A DNA stretch of 64,000 nt, taken from the NCBI RefSeq assembly GCF_009498455.1, contig NZ_CP045644.1, positions 2,359,001 through 2,423,000 on the forward strand, written 5' to 3'. Every line of letters starts with the position of its first letter. Position 1 is the first letter of the stretch. The notes under the pieces are model-generated. The model made no database searches. It had not been told where the DNA came from and saw only the letters and a program-made list of their open reading frames with translations. This stretch comes from Variovorax paradoxus (GTDB taxonomy: Bacteria; Pseudomonadota; Gammaproteobacteria; Burkholderiales; Burkholderiaceae_C). The translations under genes were made by a program, and so were the position numbers. This document shows positions 1 through 8,458 of the stretch, in pieces.

Positions 1-6
1 AAGGCC

Positions 7-1287
7 TCAGCGGATGCCGAAGCGCGCCTGCGTGCCTTGTTCGATCATGTCCGCGCCGACGCGGTACAGGTTGCGCGAGACGTAACTGGGCACTTCGCGC
101 GCCCGCTCGCGCAGCCATTCGGCCTTGAGCGAGCGCGCCTCGGCGATCTCGGGCGCGTCGCCCCCGGCGGTGGCCAGCAGGTCGATCACATGCAGCGCGA
201 GCTGCCACTGCTTGCCGGCAGCCAGCGTGCGTGCCTGGTCGATCACGCCGCGCTTGTCGGTGATGGCGTCGGCCACCGCGCGGCCGATGGCCTCGGGCGC
301 GGCCGGATGCAGCGAGGTCGGGTTGCGGTCCCACCAGCCGTTCTCGGAGCGGTAGATGTCGCGCACGATGTAGCCGGGGTCGCCGTAGGTCGGCTTCATC
401 CAGTCGACCGCGAACAGCTCGTCGGGAAAGCGGATGCGCGCCAGGATGTCGCGCTCGTTGAGCCCCTCGTTCATGAGCCGCACCACCTCGGCGCGCAGCC
501 AGCGCAGCGCGCGCGCCGTGTGCAGGAGCACGTGCTGCACCTGGTCTTCGCCTTCGAGCGTGGCGCCGAATTCGCGCACCGCCTTGCGTGGGTTCAATGC
601 CGCGAGCGCCTCCAGCGTGTCGGCCCAGCGCACCGTGTCGCGCATCGTGCGAAAGGGCGTGCCGATGTTGGGAATCGAATCGATCAGCGCCGCGCCGCCG
701 TACAGCACGCGCTGCGCCGGGCTCCACAGCGCGATCGCGTCGTCGGTTTCCGAGGGCGCCCAGCGCAACTCGATGCGGCGCTCGCCGCTGCCGATCTGCA
801 GCACGTCGTCGAAGGTCTCGGTGGGCGGGTGCGTCACCAGCCGGTGGTCGAAGAAGCCCGCGGGGCGGTTGAATTGGATCTCGGCCATGCGGTGCTGCAG
901 GGCCATCGTCTCGCCGTAGCGCGCCAGGCGGCGCGGCACGTTGCGGTGCGCAATGATCCGCGGCGGTGCATCGCCGCGCGCGGCGGCATGGGCCAGCCAC
1001 ATCGGCACGCCGGCGTTGTAGCCGATGTGGCCGTGGCTGAAGCACAGCGCATGCACCGGCGCGTCGCTGAGCTGGCGCAGCGCATCGATCATGCCCTGCG
1101 TCACCGAGCCGCCCGGGCCGGCGTCGATCACGACCAGGCCCGCGTCGGTCTCGGCCACGAACGACTGGCCCTGTCCGCGCAGGATGTGCAGGCCCGGCGC
1201 GACGGTCTCGGTGCCGGAGCCGACGATGAGGAAGGGCTTTTCTTTTTCTTCTGCTGCTGCTTGGGGTTTTTCAACGGTGGCGCTCAT
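7..1287 (-). CDS. Metallo-beta-lactamase-fold alkylsulfatase-like protein with degenerate metal site
   Basis: This 426-residue protein has the layout of the alkylsulfatase branch of the MBL fold: an N-terminal lactamase-like domain (about residues 25-250), then an alkylsulfatase dimerisation segment with the typical RDIYR...GWWDRNP stretch. Family members cleave alkyl sulfate esters with two metal ions bound by an HxHxDH motif. Here that motif reads SHGHIGYN (residues 84-91), so the two His of HxH remain but Asp and the last His are replaced by Gly and Tyr. The later metal-binding Asp and GHG-type His also appear absent. The fold is therefore clear but sulfatase activity is doubtful. It is the last gene of the minus-strand operon, and its start overlaps the preceding stop by an ATGA. 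No signal peptide is obvious. Confidence 0.8.
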   Translation of the reverse strand: MSATVEKPQAAAEEKEKPFLIVGSGTETVAPGLHILRGQGQSFVAETDAGLVVIDAGPGGSVTQGMIDALRQLSDAPVHALCFSHGHIGYNAGVPMWLAHAAARGDAPPRIIAHRNVPRRLARYGETMALQHRMAEIQFNRPAGFFDHRLVTHPPTETFDDVLQIGSGERRIELRWAPSETDDAIALWSPAQRVLYGGAALIDSIPNIGTPFRTMRDTVRWADTLEALAALNPRKAVREFGATLEGEDQVQHVLLHTARALRWLRAEVVRLMNEGLNERDILARIRFPDELFAVDWMKPTYGDPGYIVRDIYRSENGWWDRNPTSLHPAAPEAIGRAVADAITDKRGVIDQARTLAAGKQWQLALHVIDLLATAGGDAPEIAEARSLKAEWLRERAREVPSYVSRNLYRVGADMIEQGTQARFGIR

Positions 1288-2630
1288 GCGGAATCCTTGG
1301 TGACGGTGAGGGGCGGCAGCACATAGCGGCCGTCGAGCAGTTCGGCGCGCGGCACGTAGGCGCGCAGGCAGAGATAGAAGCTGCCTTCAGGCGCCGGCAG
1401 CCAGTTGGCGAGTGCGGCATCGCCAGCACCCTGGACCTCAGGTCGCGCATGCTGGATGTGCAGCGTGAGCCCGCCGTCCGCATCGCGCCGCAGCCCCGGC
1501 GTGCGGTCGCCGATGGCGTAGCGGTCGATCGGGTTGTCGACCAGCATGTAGTCGCGCGTGTCGTACATCGTGAGCGACCAGAAGGCGTCGACCGGCGGCA
1601 GCGCGTCGGGGGCGAAGCGCAGCGTGTAGCGGCGCTGGCCGGTGAGCGGCTCGCCTGCGGCGTCGTGCCAGGCCATCGGGTAGGTGGCCTCGCGGCTTTC
1701 GAGCATGCCGATGTACTTGAGCGCGACCAGCGCGCGCGCGAGGTGATCGTCGCCAAAGGAGCCTTCGACCAGCGGCATCTGCACCCAGCCCGAGGCCGTG
1801 GTGCGGCCCGACTGCGCCTCGCGCAGCCGCGGCAGCACGGTGTCGAGCGCGGCCTGCAGCGCGGCGCGCTGGCCGTCGTCGAGCGCGCCTGCGCCAGCGC
1901 CGATTCCGAGCGCCGCATAGCGCGCAAGCCGCGCCGCATCGCCCGCCGGCGGTGCGTTGTCGCGCAGCGCCGCGTTCACCTGCGCGGCGAAGTGCTCGGC
2001 CGTGAGCGGCGCCTTCGGATCGCAGGCCGGGTCGAATGCGCGCGGCACCGAAGCGCGGCCGGCCTGCCAGTCGGCCAGCGGGCGCACGAGAAAACCGTCT
2101 TGCAGCGCGTTGACGGCCGGCACGTCCTGCGGGCCGTCGACCAGCAGGCGCCCGATGATCCACAGCCAGCGCGTGGGCGCCTCGATGCGCGCGGCCGGTG
2201 CGTCGAAGGCGGCGGGCAGCGTGCCGCGCCATCCCGGCGGCGTGACCACGAAGGAACGCGCTGCTGTGCCCGTGAGGCGCTGCCCGAGGTGGGCAAAGGG
2301 GTTGGTGAAGAAGTCGAGCAGGCCCAGCACGTAGTAGCGGCCGGCGGTGTCGGGCACGTCGATCACCAGCGGGCCGTCGCCCAGGTCGAGCCAGGCGTTG
2401 GTGTAGAGCGTGTCGTTGTTCGGCGTGACGACGCGGCTCTTGCCCGCGCGCAGCAGCTGGCGCGCGTGCGTGAACACGTTGCACCAGCGCTGCGGGCGCG
2501 GCGCCTCGCCGGCGGCGTCGGTGCGCTGTGGCGAGGTGGCCGCGCGCATGCGGCACATCTCGTAGAGCGGGTAGGCGTAGACCACGGCCTCTTCGGCCAC
2601 GGCGTGCAGGGTGTCGGTGTGCGGCTGCAT
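1284..2630 (-). CDS. DUF1254/DUF1214 domain protein (copy 1)
   Basis: About 448 residues from the ATG at 2630, which lies 5 bp after the stop of the preceding paralogue. The N-terminal half matches the DUF1254 pattern (AYPLYEM near the start, then VTPNNDTLYTNAWLDL). The C-terminal half matches DUF1214 (FWSLTMYD, then DRYAIGDRTPGL). The biochemical role of this family is not established. These proteins often occur in tandem and next to porins and hydrolases, as here. An open frame continues upstream to 3389, but that part lies antisense to or inside the neighbouring paralogue and is not coding. The protein has no signal peptide and is probably cytoplasmic. Confidence 0.85.
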   Translation of the reverse strand: MQPHTDTLHAVAEEAVVYAYPLYEMCRMRAATSPQRTDAAGEAPRPQRWCNVFTHARQLLRAGKSRVVTPNNDTLYTNAWLDLGDGPLVIDVPDTAGRYYVLGLLDFFTNPFAHLGQRLTGTAARSFVVTPPGWRGTLPAAFDAPAARIEAPTRWLWIIGRLLVDGPQDVPAVNALQDGFLVRPLADWQAGRASVPRAFDPACDPKAPLTAEHFAAQVNAALRDNAPPAGDAARLARYAALGIGAGAGALDDGQRAALQAALDTVLPRLREAQSGRTTASGWVQMPLVEGSFGDDHLARALVALKYIGMLESREATYPMAWHDAAGEPLTGQRRYTLRFAPDALPPVDAFWSLTMYDTRDYMLVDNPIDRYAIGDRTPGLRRDADGGLTLHIQHARPEVQGAGDAALANWLPAPEGSFYLCLRAYVPRAELLDGRYVLPPLTVTKDSA

Positions 2631-2635
2631 CGTGC

Positions 2636-4024
2636 TCAGTCCTGCTGGGCCTGCAGCGCGGGGATGCGCCAGCTCTGCACGCCCTCGCGCGGGTAGTACA
2701 TGCGCAGGATCAGGTAGAAGCGCCCGGCCGGCGCGGGCAGCCAGTTGGCGGCATCGGCGGGGCGCGCGTGGCTCACCACGAGTTCGAGGCTGCCGTCGGT
2801 GTTGCGCTTCAGGCCCGGTGTGCGGTCGCCGATGGCGTGGCGGCGGATCTCGTTGGGGTAGAGAAAGCGGTCGGTGTCGTACAGCGTGACCGACCAGAAC
2901 GCGTCCGCGGGCGGCAGGTCGCCGGCCTCGAAGCGCATTGCATAGCGGTGCTGGCCGTCCAGCGGCTCCTGCTTCGCATCGTAGTGCGCGGCGGCGTACA
3001 CCGCCTCGCTGGTGGCCAGCGCGCCCAGGCCCAGGTAGGCGGTGCGCGCGCGGCCGAGGAACTCGTTGCCGTAGCGGCCGGTGGCCGGCGTCATCGACCA
3101 GGGCTTGGGCCGGCGGTTGCGGCCCACCGCGCCGACCAGCTGCACGCCCTCGGCGAAGCCTTCGATGAGGCCTTCGCGCAGCGGTGCTTCGAGCGCGTCC
3201 CACGAGAACGCGGCGTTCGCCAGCAGCCCGCCCTGGCCGAACCACGCCACGAGGCCGCGGTCTTCCACGCGGCCCGGCGCTTCGGCCAGCGCGTGGCACA
3301 CGTTGGTGAAGAAGCGCGGCGCCACTTCGGCGGCCGGCTCGCCATGCTCGAAGGCAGCGGCCATGGCGTCTTCGTGCGGGCCGGCCCACTGTTCGATGGC
3401 AGCCGGGCGGCCCTGCAGCACGGTGCCGGGTGCGGGCGCGAGCAGGATCTCCGACTGCAGCGCGCGCGCGGCCGGCCAGTCGCTTTCATCACCCACGAGG
3501 ATGCGGCCGATGAGCCAGACCAGATTGGTCGGGCAGCGCACCACGCGGTGGGCGGCGAGCGATTCCGGCACCGTGCCGCCGGGGCCCACGAGCACCACGG
3601 TCTCGCCGTCGGGGTTGCAGTTGCGCGGGCCGAGGTTCTCGAAGTTCTCGGTGTAGGCGTCGTACAGCGGCAGCACGAAGTAGCGCCCCGGATGGCGCGA
3701 CGACGCGGGCACCGTGAGCAGCATCGGCCCGTCGGCCAGGTGCAGCCAGGCCATGGTGTAGAGCAGGTCGTTGGCGGGCGTGACCACGTCGCGGTCCTGG
3801 TCGGTGGAGGGGCGCGGCGCGTGGTGCAGCGTGTTCATCGGCGCGCGCACATCGGAGCCGGGCGAGGCGCCGCTGCGGCGTTCGGCGCGCGGCGCCGTCT
3901 GCATCGCGCAGGTGCGGTAGGTCTCGGTGAGCGGATAGCCGTAGACGAAGGCGGCCAGGCCGATGGAGCGGGCGAGCGCCTTGCGGGCGACGGCGATGTC
4001 GGGAGCGGAGACGGGAGCGTTCAT
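2636..4024 (-). CDS. DUF1254/DUF1214 domain protein (copy 2)
   Basis: 462 residues, a divergent paralogue of the next gene in the operon. It has the DUF1254 signatures (FVYGYPLTETYR, VTPANDLLYTMAWLHL) and DUF1214 signatures (FWSVTLYDTDRFLYPNE, HAIGDRTPGLKRN). The two copies probably arose by duplication but have diverged along their whole length, so they may have different substrates or form a hetero-oligomer. The function is unknown. The 49-bp gap to the Bug receptor gene and the 5-bp gap to copy 1 support one transcript. Confidence 0.85.
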   Translation of the reverse strand: MNAPVSAPDIAVARKALARSIGLAAFVYGYPLTETYRTCAMQTAPRAERRSGASPGSDVRAPMNTLHHAPRPSTDQDRDVVTPANDLLYTMAWLHLADGPMLLTVPASSRHPGRYFVLPLYDAYTENFENLGPRNCNPDGETVVLVGPGGTVPESLAAHRVVRCPTNLVWLIGRILVGDESDWPAARALQSEILLAPAPGTVLQGRPAAIEQWAGPHEDAMAAAFEHGEPAAEVAPRFFTNVCHALAEAPGRVEDRGLVAWFGQGGLLANAAFSWDALEAPLREGLIEGFAEGVQLVGAVGRNRRPKPWSMTPATGRYGNEFLGRARTAYLGLGALATSEAVYAAAHYDAKQEPLDGQHRYAMRFEAGDLPPADAFWSVTLYDTDRFLYPNEIRRHAIGDRTPGLKRNTDGSLELVVSHARPADAANWLPAPAGRFYLILRMYYPREGVQSWRIPALQAQQD

Positions 4025-4073
4025 GAGAAAGACCTCGGAGCTGGGGTTCGGAAAGAGAGTGCGGAGAGACGGT

Positions 4074-5075
4074 TCAATCGAGCTTCACGCCCGTGGCCTG
4101 CGTGAGCTTCAGCGTCACGGGCAGGAGGGCCTTGTAGGCCGCGGTGGCTTCGGGCGGCAGGTTGCCCACGGGCTCGGCGCCGAGTTCCTCGATGCGCCGG
4201 CTCACCTCGGGCTGGCGCACCACCGCGCTGACCTCGCGGCCCAGGCGCTCGATGACGGCATCGGGCGTCTTCGCGGGCGCCATCAGCGAGGTCGGTCCGG
4301 TCATCGCATAGACCTCGTCGGGGTAGCCCTGCTCGGCGAAGGTCGGCACGTCGGGCAGCGCGCGGGCGCGCCGCGTGCCGGCCACGGCCAGCGGGCGCAG
4401 CTTGCCGGCCTTGATGTACGGCTGCAGCGTGGTGATCGAGCCCACGGTCATCTGGATCACGCCGCCGATCAGGTCGATCGCCATCGGGCTTTCGCCCTTG
4501 TAGGGCACGTGCATCGTCTGCAGGCCGTAGGCCTTGTCCATGTACACCTGCACCTGGTGCGGCTGCGTGCCCGGGCCCCACGAGCCCATCGAATACTTGC
4601 CGGGCGTGGCCTTCACGGTGGCGATCAGGCTCTTGAAGTCTGTGGCCTGAACCGAAGGGTGCACCGCCAGCACGGTGCGCGTGGTGGCGATGTCCGACAC
4701 CATGCGCAGGTCGGTGCGCGGGTCGTAGGGCAGCTTGCTGTAGAGCACCAGGTTCGCCGTGACGGGGCCCGGCACCGTGAGCAGCAGCGTGTAGCCGTCG
4801 GGCGGGCTCTTGGCGACGTAGTCGGTGCCGATGATCCCGCCCGCGCCGCTGCGGTTCTCGACCACCACCGGCTGGTCCAGCCGCTTGGACAGCCCCTCCG
4901 CCACGAGCCGCGCGAGGATGTCGGTCGAGCCGCCCGCCTGGTACTGCACGATGATGCGCACGGGCTTGGAGGGGAAGGGCGCCTCCGTCGCTGCCGCTGC
5001 CATGCCTGCCGCGAGGGCCAGCGCCACTCCCATGCCGAGTGCGCGCGAAAGGCCGTTCTTCGATGTCGTCGTCAT
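4074..5075 (-). CDS. Bug/TctC-family periplasmic solute receptor
   Basis: 333 residues from the ATG at 5075. A basic N-terminus and hydrophobic segment ending AAGMAAAA form a signal peptide. The mature protein begins with the family motif FPSKPVRIIVQYQAGGSTDILAR and contains VENRSGAGGIIG and the PPDGYTLL segment, all diagnostic of Bug (TctC) receptors. These bind carboxylates or other small acids in the periplasm. In many Burkholderiales they are orphans, with no TctA/TctB membrane subunits nearby, and none is seen here. Placement between an acyl-CoA synthetase and DUF1254 proteins suggests that the ligand is the substrate of this operon. Confidence 0.92.
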   Translation of the reverse strand: MTTTSKNGLSRALGMGVALALAAGMAAAATEAPFPSKPVRIIVQYQAGGSTDILARLVAEGLSKRLDQPVVVENRSGAGGIIGTDYVAKSPPDGYTLLLTVPGPVTANLVLYSKLPYDPRTDLRMVSDIATTRTVLAVHPSVQATDFKSLIATVKATPGKYSMGSWGPGTQPHQVQVYMDKAYGLQTMHVPYKGESPMAIDLIGGVIQMTVGSITTLQPYIKAGKLRPLAVAGTRRARALPDVPTFAEQGYPDEVYAMTGPTSLMAPAKTPDAVIERLGREVSAVVRQPEVSRRIEELGAEPVGNLPPEATAAYKALLPVTLKLTQATGVKLD

Positions 5076-5107
5076 GCGATGTCTCCGGTGGTTGTTGTGA
5101 TCGTTCG

Positions 5108-7225
5108 TCAGGGTGCGCGGCCGACGACCAGCGCGTCGACCGCCACGCAGCCGCCCTCGGCCTGCGGGCGTGCGATCAGCGGGTTGATCTCGGCGCTGTC
5201 GAGCGAGTCGCCCGCGCGCTGTGCAAAGTCGGCGAGCGCGCACAGCGCATCGGCGATCGAATCGAGGTCCGCCGGCGGCCGGCCGCGTGCGCCGTTCAGG
5301 ATCGCGAAGGCGCGCAGCTCGCGCACCATCGCCAGTGCGTCGTCGCGCGTGATGGGCAGCGCGCGCAACGACACGTCGCGCAGCGTCTCGACGTGGATGC
5401 CGCCCAAGCCGAACATCAGCACCGGCCCGAACACCGGGTCGCGGTGCACGCCCGCGATGCACTCGACGCCGCCGGTCAGCATGCGCGCCACCAGCGCGCC
5501 GTCGAGCCGTGCGTCGGGCCGCGCCGTGAGCGCGTGGTCGCGTGTGCGTTCGAAGGCAGCGCGCGCCTGCGCCGCGCCGCGCAGGCCGAGCGCCACGCCG
5601 CCGACGTCCGACTTGTGCGGGATGTCGGCGCTGACGATCTTCACCACCACCGCATCGCCGAGCACGTCGGCGGCGGCAGCCGCTTCGTCGGCGCTGCGCA
5701 CCACGCGGTGCGCGACCACGGGCACGCCGGCGTCGGCGAGCAGTGCGAGCGCGTCGGGTTCGGACATCGTGCCGGGGGCGAGCGTCAACGACGCCTTGAT
5801 GGATGCGGGCGCCGCAGCCACTTCCGCCGCAGGCTTCAGCCCCGCCAGCGCAGCGATCGTGCGGATGCCGTCCGACGGATCGGCAAACACCAGGCAGCGC
5901 ATCGCCTCGAGCTCGGCGCGACGTTCGGGCGACAGCAGCGTGCTCACCGCCAGCAGCGTGTCGGGATAAGCCTCGCGCAGCGAAGTCACGAGCGAGCGCA
6001 GCACCGGCCAGAACGCGTCCGACGCACCGGCGGCGGCGAGAAAGCCCATCCACGAGGCGAAGCCGCGGTCGTCGAGCATCACGCGCGCCGTGCGCTCGAT
6101 GAGCGTCATGTCGTTGGTCACCTGCCCCGTGATGTCGACCGGGTTGCGCGGCGCCGCGAAGGGCACCCAGCTGCGCAGCGTGTCCTGCGCGGCATCGCCC
6201 AGCGGCTGGACGTCGAGGCCCTGCGCCGAGGCCTCGTCGGCCATCAGCGCGCCGACGCCGCCCGAGAGCGTGAACAGGCCGATCGAGCGGTCGCGCGGGC
6301 GGCCCGCCACGGCCGCGCTGTGGGCCAGGTCGAAGAACTCCGTGAGGTTGCGCGCGCGCAGCACGCCGTACTGGCGGAACACGGCGTCGTACACCGCGTC
6401 GTCGCCCGCCAGCGCGGCGGTGTGCGAGGCGGCGGCCTCGGCACCCAGCGCGGTGCGCCCGACCTTGACCATCACCACCGGCTTGCCGTTGGCCTGCGCC
6501 AGGGCCAGCGCCGCACGCAGGCGGGGGCCGTCGCGGCAGCCTTCCATGTAGGCCATGATCACGTCGGTGTCGGGGTCCTGTGCGAGCCAGGCCAGGCAGT
6601 CGGCGACCTGCACGTCGGCCTCGTTGCCGGTGGTGGCCCACAGCGACAGGCCGACGCCGCGCGCCCGCGCCATCGCGTACGCATAGGCGCCGAACGCGCC
6701 CGACTGGCTCACCAGCCCAATGCGCCCCGGCATCACGCGGCCCACGCCGGGCGCGGGCGAGAAGGTCGCGTACACATGGCGCGCCACGTTCATGAAGCCC
6801 AGGCAATTGGGGCCGACCAGCCGCACGCCGGCGGCACGCGCCTTGTCGCCGAGCCGCGCCTGCGCCGCCGCGCCCTCGGCGCCGACTTCGGCGAAGCCCG
6901 AGGAGAACAGCACCACGCCCTTCACGCCCGCCGCGATGGCGTCGTCGAGCGCACCGTCGACCAGCGCCGACGGCACCGCGAGGATCGCCAGGTCCACCGG
7001 CTGGCCGATGGCGCGCAGGCTCGGGAAGGCCGGCAGGTCCTGGATGCGGTCGGCGTTCGGGTTGACCGGGTAGAGCGCGCCCTCGAAGCCGAAGCGGCGC
7101 TGGTAGTCAACGGGAATGCCGCCGATCTTCAGCGCGTTGGACGAGGCGCCGACCACCGCGATGGAACGCGGCGCGAACAGCGCCGACAGGGATGCGGCTT
7201 GCGAGGAGAAGAAGTCGATGGGCAT
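5108..7225 (-). CDS. ADP-forming acyl-CoA synthetase (fused alpha-beta acetate-CoA ligase type)
   Basis: 705 residues from the ATG at 7225. The N-terminal CoA-binding Rossmann domain carries SIAVVGASSN. The middle succinyl-CoA-ligase-like domains contain the phosphohistidine loop (ASHTAALAG). The C-terminal ATP-grasp domain contains KSDVGGVALGL and ends with EINPLI. This is the fused alpha-beta architecture of acetate/acyl-CoA ligase (ADP-forming), without a GNAT domain. The enzyme would activate a carboxylic acid to its CoA ester with ATP giving ADP and phosphate. It follows the porin gene by 17 bp, so uptake and activation are probably co-transcribed. Longer upstream reading to 7990 is antisense shadow. 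Confidence 0.9.
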   Translation of the reverse strand: MPIDFFSSQAASLSALFAPRSIAVVGASSNALKIGGIPVDYQRRFGFEGALYPVNPNADRIQDLPAFPSLRAIGQPVDLAILAVPSALVDGALDDAIAAGVKGVVLFSSGFAEVGAEGAAAQARLGDKARAAGVRLVGPNCLGFMNVARHVYATFSPAPGVGRVMPGRIGLVSQSGAFGAYAYAMARARGVGLSLWATTGNEADVQVADCLAWLAQDPDTDVIMAYMEGCRDGPRLRAALALAQANGKPVVMVKVGRTALGAEAAASHTAALAGDDAVYDAVFRQYGVLRARNLTEFFDLAHSAAVAGRPRDRSIGLFTLSGGVGALMADEASAQGLDVQPLGDAAQDTLRSWVPFAAPRNPVDITGQVTNDMTLIERTARVMLDDRGFASWMGFLAAAGASDAFWPVLRSLVTSLREAYPDTLLAVSTLLSPERRAELEAMRCLVFADPSDGIRTIAALAGLKPAAEVAAAPASIKASLTLAPGTMSEPDALALLADAGVPVVAHRVVRSADEAAAAADVLGDAVVVKIVSADIPHKSDVGGVALGLRGAAQARAAFERTRDHALTARPDARLDGALVARMLTGGVECIAGVHRDPVFGPVLMFGLGGIHVETLRDVSLRALPITRDDALAMVRELRAFAILNGARGRPPADLDSIADALCALADFAQRAGDSLDSAEINPLIARPQAEGGCVAVDALVVGRAP

Positions 7226-7242
7226 GTCGGAGGTGTCGGAAG

Positions 7243-8304
7243 TCAGAAGTTGTGGCGGATGCCGGTGGCGAGCACGCGCACGTCGTTGCCGCTGTGGGCG
7301 ATCACCGGAATGGTCCCGAGCGAGGCCGAGGCGCCGTGCCGGTTCAGCAGGCGCAGCCAGCGCGCATAGACCACGGTGCGCTTGCTCAGGTAGTAGTCGT
7401 AGCCCAGCGTCCACGCCAGCTGCGAGCGTTCGCTCTCGGCGACCTTGCGCTGCGTGGCACCGAAGATCAGGTTCGAGGTGGGAGTCACGTTGTAGGTGGC
7501 GCCCAGGTTCACGAGCTTCGCGGTCGGCACATTCGGCAGGCTCGACGCATTGCGCACGTAGCTCGCATACAGCTGCAGGCCGATCGACGGCAGCTCGTAC
7601 GAGCCGGTCAGCGCCTGGTAGGTCGTGGTGGCGGGCGAGGCCACGGGCGCCGCCGCCGAGCCCGAGCGTGCGCGCTGGAAGGCGTAGGCGATGTAGTAGG
7701 GCTTGCGGGCCCAGCCGACGTTGCCGCCGTAGACGTTGCCGCTCTGGTGGCTCAGCGCGCTCGATTCGCCGGGTGCGTAGGCGAGGTCGGCAAAGAACTC
7801 CATGCTGGCCGGCGTGCGGTAGCGCACCATGTTGCTGGCGCGCGCCGCAAAGGGCGTGATGCCTGTCTGCGCATCGGTGGCGGCCACGAGGTTGATCGGC
7901 GAGAACACCGAGTTCAGGCCATAGGGGTCGGCCTTGAAAAGCGCATAGAACATCGGCGTGTACATGCGGCCCGCGTCGATCTGGCCCCACGGCGCCGAGA
8001 AGCCGACGAACGACTGTCGGCTGAACGACATCGCGGGGCCGGGCAGCGTGCCGTTGCCGGTGTCGGGCGCAAAGCCGCTCTCCAGCGTGAAGTGCGCGCC
8101 CAGGCCGCCGCCGAGGTCTTCGGTGCCGCGAAAGCCGATGCGCGAGGCGGTCTGGCCGCCGTCTTCGAGGCGCGTCGACGATGCGGCGCCCGACTTGGCG
8201 TGCGCCACGTAGAGGTCGACCGTGCCGTAGACGGTGACGGTGCTCTGCGCGAGTGCAAGGGTGGAGGCCGCGAGCGCGAGGCCGGCGGTGGCTGTCTTCT
8301 TCAT
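7243..8304 (-). CDS. Burkholderiales-type general porin
   Basis: 353 residues with a cleavable signal peptide (MKKTATAGLALAASTLALAQ) followed directly by SSVTLYG-type sequence (here STVTVYGTVDLYV), the classic start of the 16-strand trimeric porin family. LEDGGQTASRIGFRGTEDLG and a C-terminal aromatic residue (GIRHNF) agree with an outer-membrane beta-barrel. It is the first gene of the six-gene minus-strand operon and faces a divergent Crp/Fnr regulator. It probably admits the operon's substrate. Confidence 0.93.
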   Translation of the reverse strand: MKKTATAGLALAASTLALAQSTVTVYGTVDLYVAHAKSGAASSTRLEDGGQTASRIGFRGTEDLGGGLGAHFTLESGFAPDTGNGTLPGPAMSFSRQSFVGFSAPWGQIDAGRMYTPMFYALFKADPYGLNSVFSPINLVAATDAQTGITPFAARASNMVRYRTPASMEFFADLAYAPGESSALSHQSGNVYGGNVGWARKPYYIAYAFQRARSGSAAAPVASPATTTYQALTGSYELPSIGLQLYASYVRNASSLPNVPTAKLVNLGATYNVTPTSNLIFGATQRKVAESERSQLAWTLGYDYYLSKRTVVYARWLRLLNRHGASASLGTIPVIAHSGNDVRVLATGIRHNF

Positions 8305-8407
8305 GGGGTGTTGTCTCCGGGTGTGGCGTGCCGCCTGCGGGTGCAGGTCGGTGCCGCTTGTGTGCTTGTCGATGTCCGGGGCTTACGATAGAAATGAAGA
8401 CCCGCCA

Positions 8408-8431
8408 AATCTGTCAACGCTTTGACAGATT
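8408..8431. promoter_or_regulatory. Perfect palindromic operator between porin operon and Crp/Fnr gene
   Basis: Two perfectly complementary 10-base arms (AATCTGTCAA and its reverse complement) surround a 4-base spacer (CGCT). The site lies about 104 bp upstream of the porin start and 28 bp upstream of the probable start of the divergent regulator. Symmetry, arm length and spacer resemble Crp/Fnr-family operators, but the half-site is neither classic Crp nor classic Fnr. Each arm contains TTGACA, so a -35 role is possible, but no convincing -10 follows at 17 bp. Confidence 0.7.
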
Positions 8432-8458
8432 CGTGAACATCAAGGCAGGGAGAACCCG

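Noticed and set aside
37..1326. Plus-strand frame opposite the alkylsulfatase-like gene
   Set aside because: Composition is typical of antisense shadow and no domain is recognisable.
4074..6806. 910-codon frame that would extend the Bug receptor upstream
   Set aside because: The upstream part overlaps the acyl-CoA synthetase in another frame; the receptor has its own ATG and signal peptide at 5075.
5039..7369. Plus-strand 776-codon frame
   Set aside because: Antisense to the acyl-CoA synthetase gene, Arg/His-rich, without motifs.
8412..8427. TTGACA in each palindrome arm as divergent -35 elements
   Set aside because: No acceptable -10 occurs 16-18 bp away on either strand, so the operator reading was preferred.
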